A stretch of 64,000 bases of DNA from Chamaecyparis obtusa (GCA_027943335.1 BSBK01001537.1:203501-267500), one strand, 5' to 3'; positions 1-13,219 are shown, counted from the stretch's first letter. Notes: generated by a model not told the origin, from the letters alone. Numbers and translations are program-made.

Positions 1-330
1 GATTAGAAACTAGAATAAATGGAGATGAAGATCAACACAGTTGACCACAAAAGGATGATCACCAAAGTTGTCCAATAATGATGATACAAATACTCTCTCC
101 TCACTCAATGCAAGATGCAACCTAGGATGAAAATGCAAGTGCAAAGTGCATGGATCCTACTTGGTCCTTATTTTCATCATCGAGCCTTATTAAGGGACAT
201 TGCAAGATCATACAATCATCACTAGTGAAAATGCAACTATGAAGAAATGAATATGATCTATATCAGATAGAATGTAGGAAACTAAAATATGCATCAAAGA
301 CATAAACATCAAGATGAATTAGGTTAATTT
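1..330 (-). other. G 3' untranslated region, leftmost piece
   Basis: No ORF of note. The stretch with GCAAGATGCAACCTAGGATG near 109-128 resembles part of the 3' region of the related element T near 32690-32720, so I assign it to the G 3' UTR. It ends at the N1 target site AATTT (326-330). Confidence 0.5.
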
Positions 331-417
331 TTTTGGAAAGTGGTGTTGTGGAGCACTAGGGATCACTTAAGGGTTGTCATTCATGGCAACACTTATATTA
401 TGTCTTTGCATGATGAG
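331..417 (+). repeat. N1 5' LTR remnant
   Basis: Aligns with 4206-4293 with only scattered mismatches (shared GTGGTGTTGTGGAGCACTAG). Similarity ends after GCATGATGAG. The remaining roughly 950 bases of LTR and the primer site are missing. Confidence 0.7.
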
Positions 418-845
418 TTCCTTGAGGCATCGACCTAGAAGGTCACATGGCCTTAAGGGGAGCATTGGATGCAAAGAAAAAAATATATCCAGCCCTTGTA
501 TATGTGGAGTAAGCTCATGCAAGCTTAGGTATGGGGTGTGCATACACTTTGGAGTCTGTGGATAAGAACACAATACTTGGAGATTCATTATGTGTGTTCG
601 CGAGTTTTATGTTGACTGGACGGGATGCAAAGTTGAGCTACTTGTGTTTAATGCACTCACTCAACTTGAGAAGGATAAAAACGTTTGGAAGATATCATTT
701 CTACACCATTTGATTATCAATGACTAAGGAGAGCAAAGTTGTGAAGTATTGCAGTCATCTAGCAGAAAGATTTTGTGATCGCGTGAAGCAAAGTGCCAGA
801 TTCAAGCATGTTTAAGGTATTTAGACCTATACTCATAGAGAAGTT
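418..845 (+). other. N1 interior between LTR remnant and ORF, unrecognised
   Basis: Short open stretches such as 531-713 exist but none resembles a known family and none lies in frame with the main ORF. It could be N1 leader or foreign filler joined when the 5' LTR was deleted. I see no other structure. Confidence 0.3.
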
Positions 846-3800
846 ATGGATGCACTAGTAGTTTATGATGTCATGGATAGACCTAGGTAAAAATTCAAGA
901 TACATCCATTCAATTCTTGTGAGGATGATCAAGAAAGAGCATTTTCACAAACCCCCCTAGGCATGTTGCACGTAGAAGATATTAGGGCATACATACACTG
1001 CAAGTATGAAATCAATGGAGATGTCAACATTTATAATGAATTGGATAGTATGATAGAAGTAGATGGATCCATGGTAGAAGAATTCAAACACCTACAAGAT
1101 CAATCTATCATTAAGCTAACCCTACTCACAAGATTCATGAAAGTTGAATGGTTTAAGATCATCCTTACCAGAGTCCATGATCAATTTGTTTGGATTGGAG
1201 AACAACTAGTAAAGATTTTTTCATAGATGATTCATGAGATTATAGGCCTTGATAATGAAGGAAACCTACCTATATTAGAAAAGAATTTGAGGAAACAGGC
1301 AAAAACCCTAACCCATTCCAAGTGGGATAAGAGGGCAATGATAGTCAATGACATCTTTTAGCAAGATGTTAGGTTGGTAGCACTATTGTTGGGTTACAAG
1401 TTGTTTTATAGTAGTAGACCAAACTCTATATCAGATAGAGTTGTTATGATGGCATATAGAATGGTGAAGGAAAACAAGAAATATAACCTCTGTGAAGTTC
1501 TTGCACAACAGTTTCTTGAAAATGTAAAAGTGATAAAGAAAGATAGGACTAAAACATTTAGGTTTGGGTCCTTGTTAGTACATATGTACATCCATATCAT
1601 TCACAAGTTCCCTGGCATGCACCCTAGGGCATGGAAAGCAAATGTACCTAGTGGGATTCAGATTTTAGAGAGTTACATAAGGCAAGATAAGAATTGGGTT
1701 GATGGTGAACTATTTTCCATGAAAAAAATCTTACAAATGAAAATTAAGGAAAGGTTTAGAATACATGAGAACATTTTTGAGAAGTATGAGGACACTATCT
1801 GTTTCATGGTTGAAACTGATTGTGTCTATTTTGAGGTAGTAGAACCAAGAATGAAATGGTGTTACCCCATGGGATATGAAGTAAGTGCTAAGATTCTAAC
1901 CATACAGGTAGAGCATGTACTGGCAGCAAAAATAGACCCTACACAAGAAAGATGGGAAACATACAAAGATAAATATGAAGTCATAGAAGAGCAAGAAAAA
2001 GTAACAAGGGAAAGGAAAATTAGTAAAATTGTGGAGGATATCACTGCTAAAGTAGGAATCACTAAAGAGTAGTTGATAAACACAAGGAATAAGATGGAAG
2101 AATCCTCAAGCATGGCCATTGATGCTTTTGTTCCTTCAAAAGAAGAAAAGACATAAACTCCTATTGTTGATATTGTTGATTTATCAGCTACACAAGAGGA
2201 GGCAGTACAAGAAGTTGTGCATGTGATCATTCCCAAAAGATCTACAAGATGTAACAAGAAGGACAATCCTAAGGAGAAAGAGGTAGAAGTAAAGAGGAAG
2301 AAGAAAGAGGAAAAGGTTCTTGAGAAAGAAGAAGAAAAATTAGCACCAAGGTATCCACAAACCTTGTGGAAACCTGACCTTAAGTCACTACAAAAAAGAG
2401 TGATTAAAGATGGAAACTTGAAAAACAATAGATAGGTATTATGAGAGATATGATTCTGAGAATCAGTCACTCATTGAAGATACTTTCATTGAGTATCTCT
2501 TAGTTTTCAAGAAAAACCTGCTAGTAATTGAAGGGAGTATCCGTAAAGAACTGTACAACAATCTGGATATCATGAAGTAGTTGGCACAATCAGAAGATGA
2601 AAACATAAGGAATAAAGCTATTAAGGACATGTTACCTATTGTCTCAATACAAGAAAGGGAGAGGATTATAAATGCATTGAAACCCTTATTGAGGACAAAT
2701 GCCAGACTAGTAAAAATAATGGCTAGGAAATACGATGAGCTGATCGAGGACACCCATAAGGCAATAGATCAGATCCTAATGAGTGATATGCCAAAGAATA
2801 CATCATATCCAAAGGTCTCCAAGCCTACATATTTTGGTTTGGGAGAAAGTTCCAAAGAAGTGGATGAAAGTGTACAAGACAACATGCAACCAGATTTCTT
2901 TGTCTCTAGTGTGCTTGTGACCCTTGACACTTCACATGATGTAAGTGATCCATTTATGGATAATTTAGATAGTGTGATGGAAGTTGGAGAAAAATAACAG
3001 ATAGAGGAAGAGAAAACATAAGAGAAAGTACAGGAGAAGGAAATACAATAGGAAGAAAAGAAGGAAGAAGAGACTAGAACAGAAAAATTTATCGAGGTTA
3101 AATTGGACACCTCTTTATTGTTGGCAAGTATGGCCAAACCAACAAGTTTTGGTGTAGACAATATAGATGAGGATGAGCTTATGAGGCTATCCTTCATGGC
3201 CTTCACCAAGGCTAAAGAAAGGTCAGTACAGAAAGGGGACAAAATAATAAAGGTAATGGTTAGGGCTGTTGAAATAGTAAACAAGCTACTTCCCTCACCG
3301 ATTATCTTTCAAGAAAAGGATGAAGCTAAAAATCTTGGAACAATATTGGATAGCTTTGATAGTCACTTTGACTCATTGCTACAGACTGTAGAAGACAAGG
3401 CAGAGAAATGTTTTTTGGAGAAGAAGTTGAGAGAATTTTGTCAGTCCATTTCATGGGACTTGTACATTCTCAAGGCTACTACTCTTAAGGCCAAGAGTTG
3501 TGTAGCACAAGGTAAGAAAATTTACAGCTATCGCATAAATCCTTGCATGGATGTAAATAACATTGAGGAGATTATAGCCAAGGATAGGGCTACTCTTGAC
3601 AGTCTGATGGATAGTTGTGAATCATATTCACTAACTATAGGTGAAATAGATAAAGAGACATCTAGGCTTTTAGACAAGATTAGTGTACTAGAAATAGAGA
3701 AAGGGAGAGTTGTAGACAGATTTGGCTTGCTAAGAAGGCTATTGACCCCTAAGCTCTCAATGCTTGAGACTCATCTTTTAGAGATGGAAAAGGTTGCAGG

Positions 3801-3969
3801 ATCAATGGCCTTGTCTACACCTACTAAGTTTAAAGTAGTAGAGACCGCATCATATGCATTGAATGGATTGATCCATGTTAGTGAACTACTGATAAAGTCA
3901 TGGGCTGAGGAAGTAAAGACCTTGGAAAACTCCTTCCAAGATATCTTAAAACTAGTGAGTAAGCACTAA
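846..3969 (+). pseudogene. N1 unknown ORF, about 1000 codons, interrupted
   Basis: I do not recognise this protein. The likely start is the ATG at 846. The open pieces 963-1226, 1374-2072 and 2217-2435 share one frame. Pieces 2581-2997 and 3103-3969 share the next frame, so there is at least one frameshift plus several stops. The first part holds the motif VEDIRAYIHCK (from about 966), also seen in N3 as VQDIRSYIHCK. Around 1374-1700 is a globular, helix-rich region with FRFGSLLVHMYIHI. From about 2220 there is a very Lys/Glu-rich segment, probably coiled coil, and the last 290 residues are again helical. There are no zinc knuckles and no protease, RT or integrase motifs. Size and layout (globular, charged linker, helical tail) match the N2 ORF. 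It may be a gag-like or captured protein carried by a non-autonomous retrotransposon (inference). Confidence 0.6.
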
Positions 3970-4205
3970 ATCTTTTTGTGCTTAAGTTTTAGAAATTTTT
4001 GAATGGACATTTTCCATTAATGTCAAAGGGAGAGGAATTGAAAGAGGAAAAATGTAAAGAGTAAAAGGAAGAGAAGAAAAATAGTAAGAAGAAGAAAAAG
4101 ATGTATAAAACAAAAAAAAGTAGAAAAGAAAATGAAAAGAAGAGAGTTGAATATTGACACTTAGTCATTTTTCTAAGTGTTGCCATCAATTCCAAAGGGA
4201 GATAT
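3970..4205 (+). other. N1 3' UTR and polypurine tract
   Basis: A strongly purine-rich stretch (4028-4145) follows the ORF. CCAAAGGGAGATAT at 4192-4205 directly before the LTR is a good polypurine tract, and it sets the plus orientation of N1. Confidence 0.6.
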
Positions 4206-5240
4206 TGTTGAAAAGTGGTGTTGTGGAGCACTAGGAATCACTTAAGGGTTTTCATTCATGGAAACACTTATATTGGAGTGATCGCATGATGAGAGGTTCA
4301 ACACTAGATTCACAATCATGAAAATGATAGTCCAGAATCAGGGTAAGAGGGTACAGTGTTACAGTTTTGGTTAGCAATGGAAATTTATGAGGGATTAAAG
4401 CCTATGAAGTTAGTAGAAGGTATTTTGGGATATGCATATGCTTCACTTAAGAGAACATTAGTTTTGGTGATCAGATCAGTGAGATTCAGTGATCTGAAGG
4501 TATGCGAAGACAAAGATTTAGTATAATAGGGCATATGAGCGGTTGCGAAGATTAAGGCAAGGTTAGCAGATATGGTAACATGCTAAGTTAGGTGAATGGT
4601 GTATATTGCTAACACTTGGGTAATACTTCATACTTACCCTTTACATAATTAATTATTATGTTTTGTATGATATTTGTGAGGTCGACTATATGGTAGTTTA
4701 TGTATAAGTATAGAGTGCTTTTATGAAAGTGATGTGTGTTGTGATTATGATGATGAAGCAAGGTTGCGAATATGAGAGCAGAGATTAGATGCAAGATCAG
4801 TAAGAGATAGAGCTATAACTAGAACTATCTAAGCAAGATAAGTGCTTGTATTGTTCACATTTTGAAGAACTCTTTGTCATAGTTTTTTATTTTAAGAGTT
4901 TTTTGCTCACCACCTTTAACCAAGTGCTTTGTATACCCCTAACAAGGTTTTGTAATCCTCTAGCAAGGAAATGTGCTATGTAATAATTAGCTCCTAACAA
5001 GGCTAGATCTCCTAACAAGGATACAATATTTTAGTGCATAGTTGTGGGTATCATCCCCACTAGGGATTTCCCTTGGCCAGGGTTTCCTCGAGAACAAATC
5101 ATGGTGTCATGAGTTATGTGTTATGTTTTATTGTTCTTTTCATTTTAGCAGTGTTGTGGTTTATTTATAATTGGTCAAAGTTTAAATCAAAGTTTAGTAA
5201 TACTGATTCACCCCTCTCTCAGTATTACCTAATCCTAACA
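4206..5240 (+). repeat. N1 3' LTR
   Basis: 1035 bp, TGTTG...CCTAATCCTAACA, preceded by a polypurine tract and followed by the TSD copy AATTT (5241-5245). The end region (GTGGGTATCATCCCCACTAGGG near 5044) resembles the K LTR end near 54391, so the two belong to related copia-like LTR types. No coding content. Confidence 0.8.
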
Positions 5241-5245
5241 AATTT

Positions 5246-5479
5246 TTTAGTTAATGTTGCAAGATTACACCCACATCGAAGCATAAGCACCAAGATAACC
5301 ATGTGTACGGTCTTGTGTAAAACAAGCACAATGAGGACAAACAAGGATATAGTTCAGACTCACCTCAGTGTTCAAATGAATCAAGTAAAGGTATATGCGG
5401 TGTTCCAATCATGATCTATAGGCACTTTTCATAGACACCTGATGCATCAAACATATAGGATCGTAAAAAATACACTGAC
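5246..5479 (-). other. G 3' UTR, piece between N1 and H
   Basis: Non-coding. GCATAAGCACCAAGATAACC near 5281 resembles the 3' UTR of element T near 32930. Bounded by the N1 TSD on the left and the H TSD AAGCT (5480-5484) on the right. Confidence 0.5.
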
Positions 5480-5484
5480 AAGCT

Positions 5485-7055
5485 TGTAAAGTATAAAAAT
5501 ATGTTGGATCTATCTTTATCCTACTATAAAATATTTATATCTATGTGAGGATGGTTGGAAAATGTAGATGGAGGAATATAGGATCTATCCCTAATCCAAA
5601 TTCCCAAAAGGAGAGATCCAAATTGATTAATCACAAAGAAGTGATCAATACACAAATGAATCAAACTATGGAGAATATGAAGAAAGGAGAAGATCTTATA
5701 ATTTTCCATAGAAACTATGTGCTTGAAATATTAAATGAATAGAAGATAAACACTAACCTAAAAATAGGGTAAATCTATAAAATGCTGATTTCTGATGTCT
5801 ATGCACAATTTTGGGGAATTCTACAACCTGTTCCGAACTGGAAATGTCGAGACAGAGAAAACCCAAAAAGTTTTATCTATCAGAGTCAGGTCAACCTTGA
5901 CCTTAGAATCAAGGCACAATCTTACCCCCCACTAAAGGTTGACCTTGACCTGAAATAGCTCCGATGGACATTCTATTTGCAAATCTCAGAAGTTCGCCGA
6001 AAAGGGTATCTAGATCTGAATTGCAATTCACTATCCTATACCTGTACCTGTAAGAAAAATGGTTTTTGTTGTTTGGATGGGGGTTTACCTTGGTCAAACC
6101 CTAGTTTGGAATCAACCTTGAAATGTAATTGAAATTGCAATATATAAACAAAGTAAATGGAATTATTCACCTTGCTTATGTTGAAATCCTTGTGTAGGAT
6201 TTGAATCCTTGAATCCACAAGTAGGGATGCTCCAAATGAATGTAGAATTGTATGTAGGATGTCTTGTATCAATGGAATTATATCTTCAACACCAATCTTG
6301 AATGGATCTTGGATTAGGAAGAGGCTTGGATGGACATGGATGGAGAAATCTTCAACAAGAGGGCTCCATAGAGCTTGAATCCTTCAATGGCTACTAATGG
6401 ATCTCCTTGATGAATTGGATCTTGAATGCTCGAAGGTGGATGCATGCTTTCTTGCTTTCTTTCTCCTTCTTTCTTGCTTCTTGATTTCTTGATTTCACTT
6501 GCTTGAGTGCTTGAGAGATTATGAAAAGAGATATATGATGGATCGAAATGAGAGAGGAAGGCTTCCTTTTATAGTGATCTAGGGCACAAACTTCTAGAGA
6601 GGCTGACATTGGAGAATTAAATCCAAATTAACCTTAACCCCTAGAAATGGACCTAGATTAAATGAAATTTAAGAGTTTACCATTCTAAAATCCGAAACAG
6701 TTGACTTGGAAGTGGGAAAATAAAACTTTTTGAAGCCCGATATCTCGAAACCTTTAGAACTTGAAAATTGGACCTAGGGTCAGTGTCAAGGTTGACTTTT
6801 CCCTAGGTTAGGGTCAAGATCAACTCTACCCTAGGTCAAAGTCAAGGTTGACCTTGACCTTGAGGTCACAGATCTCAAATTCTTAGGACCAAGTGCCATA
6901 AATAGGCTAGAAATGGGTGGAGAGAGAAGAAGAACAGGGGGAAAAAGCTATATCCATGAAAATACCTATTCAAGGTGCTTGACATGACCCCATACCACTT
7001 ACTTAGAGGGATAAATGTTCTTAACATGGAAGTTCTTCCATTTTAAGATGATACA
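5485..7055 (-). repeat. H 3' LTR (left copy)
   Basis: 1571 bp, near-parallel to 11741-13691 without S1. Starts TGTAAAG and ends GATGATACA. Several CAAGGTTGACCTTGACC-like short repeats occur near 5880-5950 and 6780-6870, also present in the other copy. Confidence 0.88.
6565..6574 (-). promoter_or_regulatory. TATA-like box in H 3' LTR
   Basis: The minus strand reads CTATAAAAGG. The same sequence is in the other LTR at 12823-12832, where it would drive the element. Confidence 0.5.
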
Positions 7056-7219
7056 TTAAGCCCCCACTTTGGCAAGAGTATGGACTCAATGCAAACTCTT
7101 GGTAAAGGATATCATAATGAAAAGATAATATTATTGAAATAAAAGTGACAAATGAATCCTCAAGCCCCCAATGAATCAAGTCCTCACCAACTTGAAGATT
7201 ACAATAAGAGAGACATCTC

Positions 7220-7256
<37 letters not shown>

Positions 7257-8235
7257 CCTTGCCCAATGAGAACTTATGTCCCATTGTGAACCACAGAAGG
7301 AAATGACACAACTAGAGAGATGGAATTGAACTGCCTAGTGAATGTGGCTACTCACTAGTCAACCAATCAAAGATTCACCCTTAGGAATATTCTATTCCAC
7401 AAGAGTAAACCAAAAACAAAAGAGATCCAGTCTTAAGGACAACTTTGACCTTAAGGGATCAAAAAAATTAAAACTGGAGGGATCAAGAGATCCTAAATAA
7501 AAATCCACGCTTTAAGGATTAGTCACTAATCCATAAAGGGAGAAAAGTATCTTGAAAAATAATATATGTATATCGAAAAGTGCATGTGTGCAATAGGTGA
7601 GCAGAGCATATGCCCCCATGTTAAAGTCATTGCTAACACTTTAATAGGAGCAATGGCTTTAACGAAAACATAAACAACTCCACTGATTACATTTCCACTA
7701 CAAAATGCCCCCAAACAAAGAAAAATCAAGGGAAATACCACATAAACATACATAGAACATAGAAGGGATCTACCTGTCATGGGGTCAGTATGATCATAAG
7801 CTAATATATATATGATATTATTGCAAATGAATTGACATCATTCCCCAAAGAAAGTAGAACTACAATCACAATGGAGGAAAGATCACATAAGAGATACGAA
7901 GAAGAATCTTTTTGGACCATGACATGGAGACCAAAAAGAATCAGTGCTACCAAGTCACGAATCCAAGCAGACTACAAGGAAACATTTATGAATAATAGAA
8001 TAGGTACAACATAATATGAAACAACATATGGAAGAATAGAGATACATATATCAAAATTATACAATATGTTTGATTCCTTTATCACCTCGTACCAACAAAG
8101 TAACAAGGTTCGTATAAAAGAATCTAACAACATTTAGCAAACACATCACGGGAGAAGCATAGTACTACAGGAAAACACACAACAAAGCTACCATAAAGGA
8201 CAAACTGATCAAGCATGCTGCCTACTCTCCCCATC
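7056..8235 (-). other. H polypurine tract and 3' UTR
   Basis: Next to the left LTR, 7056-7074 reads on the minus strand as GCCAAAGTGGGGGCTTAA, a good polypurine tract. The rest is non-coding and includes an AG microsatellite (7221-7253). Confidence 0.65.
7221..7253. repeat. (AG)n microsatellite
   Basis: About 16 uninterrupted AG units inside the H 3' UTR. Confidence 0.95.
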
Positions 8236-8466
8236 TCATTCTATATCATTTAGGGAAGGTGGGTAACTTGCAAGAGGGACTATATCCAACACAGTAGGAA
8301 TGATAGCTAGTTCCAAACAAGGATCCTCTTGAGAATCATAATGTTCGATACTAGGTGTAAGTATCAATTGTGATGAAAGCATATTAGGTAAATCAATGTC
8401 AATGTCAATAGTCTCATATTCATCATTAACATCATGAAGAGTATATTCTTCATCTAGGTTAATCAA
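8236..8466 (-). pseudogene. H small acidic ORF after protease
   Basis: A 76-codon Asp/Glu-rich open stretch (YETIDIDIDLPN) in a different frame from gag-protease and overlapping its last codons. It may be the frameshifted C-terminal tail of the H polyprotein. Function not recognised. Confidence 0.35.
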
Positions 8467-11413
8467 AAATAGGATCTAAGATACGAACAGGATCATCATA
8501 ATCTTGCAGTTTAACATCATTATTAGCAACAACTTCTTCTAACACATCATGCATAGGCTTATCAAAAGAAGGTAAAGAATTTTGAAGAACATAATTATGA
8601 GCTTTAGCTTGAGCATGATGTTTCTTATGACATTCATTAGTAGATTGATTACGTTTTGTCTTACTTGAAATATGTTGAGAACTAGGAGGATCAATTACCG
8701 GATCCTTCACAGGTTCTATAGGAGGATCAGTAGGATTCGTAGCTGACTGACAAGCAATACTAGGAGCTTGATTAATAGATGTAGAAGTCATGGATAAAGG
8801 AGGTATGGAAGATGTAGGAAAAAGACCATGATTAAGATCCATAGGAGGTATGCTTAATTCAAGAATCTTACAATGTTTATAAGCTTGATATGAGTGGAAA
8901 AGATTATCAGGTCAAGAAGGACATGGATTAGGTAATGAGGGCCAAAAGAAGTCAAGAGTAGAACAATCCCTGGGCCTAGAAGGTTGGTATAAACTATGAT
9001 TAATCATCTTCACTTCTTCATTATGAATGAATTTAAGACACTTATGGATAGGTGAAGCAACAACATGCATGACACTTAACCACGACAAACCAAGCTTAAC
9101 TTGAAACTGATCAGAAGTAGGAACAACAACAAATGTAGTGCTCACAATTTTACCACAAAGTTCAACTAGTAAGTTAATAGAACCAAATGATGGATACAGA
9201 AAACCATTACAAGTTTGAATCCACACATTAGATGTATCATAATAATCTCATTGCAAGTTTTTCATAAAAATATTTTCTTCAGTAATAACATTGACTAAGG
9301 ATGTAGGATCAACAAGACAACCACGAGTAGGTATTTGAGAAATCCTAGCATAAATGTAAAGGGGACCATCAAGAGCCTTAATAGTCTTAGAATCATCAAA
9401 GGTAATCAAAAGTTCTTGAGGTCTTTTATTCTTAAGTTGTTGTTGAGGTTTAGGTTGAGTTTTCAATTTAGGCTGCGGTTTTGGTTGAGGTTGAGATGGA
9501 ACTTGAGATTAAAGCTGAGGTTGAGGCTAAGGTGGAGATATAGGTTGAACAACATGCTCCACTTGATTAAAAATGTGATTAAGATCATCCATTTTTGAAT
9601 CATAAACAATATCCATAGAAGATGGCTGAGCAATGGTATTAGTATCATTTGTACGTAAAGGATTCGTATAGATTTGAAGATTTTGATTAGGAGGAGAGAC
9701 AAATTTGTTCCTGCTACCATCAAGATTATCAATAGATAAGGCATTAGAGTTGATTAAGTCTTGAACCTTATGTTTTAAAGAATAACATTTCTTAGTATCA
9801 TGACCATTCTGATGATGATATTGACAAAAAACTTTAGGATCAAAGGATTTGGATGCTATTGTAGTAGGTAAAATAGGTTGAATAGGAGGTAAAGTAATCA
9901 TATTAGCAATTAACAACCTATTCATAATAGAATGTAAAGATTCAAAAAGAGGATTAAACATACAATTTAATCGAAAAGCAGTGGATGTAGAAGTGGCATT
10001 GTCAGATGCAACAACAACTTGATCAGCAACTGCATTTGCTTGTTTGTTTATCTTGACATAGTTGTTGAATTTTTGAAATTTGTTTGGATTAGGAGAAGGA
10101 TCACTCTTATCAACTGGAATAGGATCCATTGGAGTGTTTCTCTCAAATTGACTCACTTGTAATTGATAATGATGAAGTGTTTCACAAAGTTGTTGAAAAG
10201 AGGTAAATTCAGTAAGTAGAATCTTATCTCTAATATCCTTTTGCAAATTTGAAATAAACATACATTGAATATCAATATTAGGAACATGATAGGAAATCTG
10301 AGCATGTAAATGCTTAAATCTACCAATAAATTCAGTCAATTTTTCCTTAGCACTTTGTTTACAATACATCAAATTAGTCAAAGACACTTGCGGGCCAATG
10401 TTATTTTGAAATTGTTGAATAAAAGCATTAGCAAGTTTTGGAAATGAGTCAATAGAATAAGGAGGCAAGGAACAATACCATTGTAAGGCCTTGTCATGAA
10501 AAGTTCTAGCAAGCAACTTGGCTAAAATCCTATGGTCATGAGCATAATCACTACAAAGGATTTGAAATGTTTTAACATGATGAACAAGGTCTCCCTTACT
10601 ATTGTAATTATCAAGATGAGGCATATTGACTTGCTAAGGAACATGAGTATGAATAATGTCTAGGGATAAAGGACTTCCAATGTCACATGTAGGAATGCTA
10701 AACTTGTTTTGAGTCAAGGATGCAAGTTGTTGTCGTAAAGATGACACAGTTTGAGCCAAACTGATGATTGTTGAATCATTAGAATAAATAGGAGGAATAA
10801 CAACATTAGAAACACTAGGTAAAGTGTATGAAGCTGTAGGAATGGAAGACACAACTGGAGGAACACTTGGAACCATAGTTGGAAGAGGATTGGAATAAGT
10901 AAAAGGAACATTATGGTAAGAAGGTTGTGATGTAGGAAGGGACACAAGAGGAACACTCATAGGAATAGAGGGAACCATCATAGTCACCAAAGAAGGAGTA
11001 TAGGTAGGAATACAAGATAAAAGAATAGAAGAAGGTTTGACACTAGTAATCGGAGGAATCAACCCTAAATCTTGAGCTACTTGAGCTAAAGGTTTAACAT
11101 TTGAATGCACAAGATGAGTAATACCATGCAAGAGATTAACACCTTGATCACTATCACAAAGAACTTTCTTAAGAGCCTCGATAGATTGAATATAATCTTG
11201 ATTATGGTTTTCTTGAATAAGCCAATTACCCATTTTATCAAGTTCAGTTGAAAGTTTTTGGACTTGTTCAGGAGGAACTCTTAAAGTGTCATCCTCATCA
11301 TGAGATGAGTGAGAAGATTTTTTCTCCATAATAGGATTGGAATCATGAATAATCAAATTGTCGTTTGGGATCCTAAGGAAAGGAGAGGAAGACTCAGGAT
11401 CAAAGGCACCCAT
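8459..11413 (-). pseudogene. gag-pro: H gag-protease ORF with in-frame stops
   Basis: One frame runs about 985 codons from the ATG at 11413 to 8459, broken by several stops but no frameshift. The first 260 residues are Pro/Ser-rich. Then comes a typical plant gypsy capsid (Retrotrans_gag) domain at about 10600-10120, with ALQWYCSLPP, FIQQFQNNIG and EFIGRFKHLHAQ. A CCHC-like knuckle variant CQYHHQNGHDTKKC lies at about 9780-9825. A Pro/Gln/Lys-rich linker (about 9440-9530) leads to an aspartic-protease-like region with CLVDPTSLVNVITEE (about 9300-9330) and LGLSWL (about 9075-9100). The usual Gly after Asp-Pro is Thr, so the protease is probably inactive. A Ser/Pro-rich tail follows. There is no pol. 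The lack of frameshifts suggests it was functional until fairly recently compared with G. Confidence 0.8.
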
Positions 11414-11721
11414 AAGTCTACGACTTCATCTAACCGAAATATTATAAGTAGAACTAGAGGTAGTAAAACTCATATACCAATGCAATGCAAATGAACTAAA
11501 CTAAGAAAACATAAAACATGAACAAATTAATATTTTTGTATTTTAAAGAGATTTTGTAATTTTTTTGTATTTTTGAAATATAAATGCAAGAAATCTAATT
11601 TTATAAGCATGCAAGATTTAACATAAAAGGAAAATCTAACACCAAAAAGATAATATAAAGGGAAATATAACACCACAAACATAATAGGGCATCTAATTCC
11701 ACAAAAGAAAAGGGGGTAAGT
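11414..11721 (-). other. H 5' leader
   Basis: AT-rich leader between primer site and gag start, with no ORF on the element strand. Confidence 0.6.
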
Positions 11722-11736
11722 GTGTCGTGTTCACCA
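11722..11736 (-). other. H primer-binding site
   Basis: The minus strand reads TGGTGAACACGACAC, separated from the LTR by four A/T pairs. Position and the TGG start fit a tRNA 3'-end complement. I cannot name the tRNA. Confidence 0.6.
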
Positions 11737-12822
11737 AAAATGTAAGGGGATAAAAATAAGTTGGATCTATCTTTATCCTACTATAAAATATTTATATCTA
11801 TGTGAGGATGGTTGGAAAATGTAGATGGAGGAATATAGGATCTATCCCTAATCCAAATTCCCAAAAGGAGAGATCCAAATTGATTAATCATAAAGAAGTG
11901 ATCAATACACAAATGAATCAAACTATGGAGAATATGAAGAAAGGAGAAGATCTTATAATTTGCTATAGAAACTATGTGATTGAAATCTTAAATGAATAGA
12001 AAAAAAATACTAACCTAAAAATAGGGTAAATCTAGAAAATGTTGATTTCTGATGTCTATGCACAGTTTAAAGGAATTCTATAACCTGCTCCAGACTGGAA
12101 ATGCTGAGATAGAGAAAACCCATAAAACTTTTATCTCTCAGAGTCAGGTCAACCTTGACCTCAGAATCGAGGCACAATCTTACCTTAGGGCACAATCTTA
12201 CCCCCCACTAAAGGTCAACCTTGACCTGAAATAGCTCTGACAAAAATTATGTTCGTGGATCTCAGAAGTTCATCGAAAAGGGTATCTAGATATGAACTAC
12301 AATTCACTGTCCTGTACATGTACCTGCAATAAAAATGGTTTTTGTTGTTTGGATGGGGGGTTTGCCTTGGTCAAACCCCAGTTTGGAATCAACCTTGAAA
12401 TGTAATTGAAATTTCAATATATAAACAAAGTAAATGGAACTATTCACCTTGCTTATGTATAAATCCTTGTGGAGGATTTGAATCCTTGAATCCACAAGTA
12501 GGGATGCTCCAAATGAATGTATAATTGTATGTAGGATGTCTCAAATAAATGGCATTAGATCTTCAACACCAATCTTGAATGGATCTTGGATTAGGAAGAG
12601 GCTTGGATCGACATGGATGGAGAAATCTTCAACAAGAGGGTTCCATAGAGCTTGAATCCTTCAATGGCTACTATGGATCTCCTTGATGAATGAGATCTTG
12701 AATGCTTGCTTTCTTTCTTTCTCCTTCTTGCTTGATTCTTGATTGCTTGATTTCGCTTGCTTGAGTGCTCGAGAGATTATGAAAAGAGATATATGATGGA
12801 TCAAAATGAGAGAGGAAGGCTT

Positions 12823-12832
12823 CCTTTTATAG
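12823..12832 (-). promoter_or_regulatory. TATA-like box of H 5' LTR
   Basis: The minus strand reads CTATAAAAGG, conserved in both LTRs and correctly placed to start transcription toward gag. Confidence 0.55.
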
Positions 12833-13219
12833 TGATCTAGGGCACAAACTTCTTGAGAGGCCAACATTGGAGAATTAAATCCCAATTAACCTTAACCCCT
12901 AGAAATGGACCTACATTAAATACAATTTTAGAGTTTACCATTCTAAAATCCGAAACAACCGACCTGAAAGCGGGAAAATAAAACTTTCTGAAGCCTGATA
13001 TCCCAAAATCTCTGGAACTTGAAAATTGGACCCAGGGTCAGGGTCGAGGTCGATGCTACCCTAGGTTAGGGTCAAGGTCAACTTGACCCAAAAATTTGAC
13101 CTTGACCCTAAGGTCACAGATCTCAAATTCTCAGGACCAGGTGCCAGAAACAGGCTAGAAATGGGTGGAGAGAGAAGTAGAACATGGGGAAAAAGCTAGA
13201 TCCATGCAAAGACCTATTC

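Larger units (their letters stand above)
331..5240 (+). mobile_element. N1: non-autonomous LTR element with an unknown ORF
   Basis: N1 is bounded by the 5 bp TSD AATTT at 326-330 and 5241-5245. The 3' LTR (4206-5240) starts TGTTG and ends CTAACA. The left end (331-417) matches the first 88 bases of that LTR closely, with the initial TG decayed to TT, and then stops matching. Most of the 5' LTR and the primer site have therefore been deleted. The interior is one decayed ORF (846-3969) with no recognisable gag, protease, RT or integrase. It inserted into the 3' UTR of G. Confidence 0.75.
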
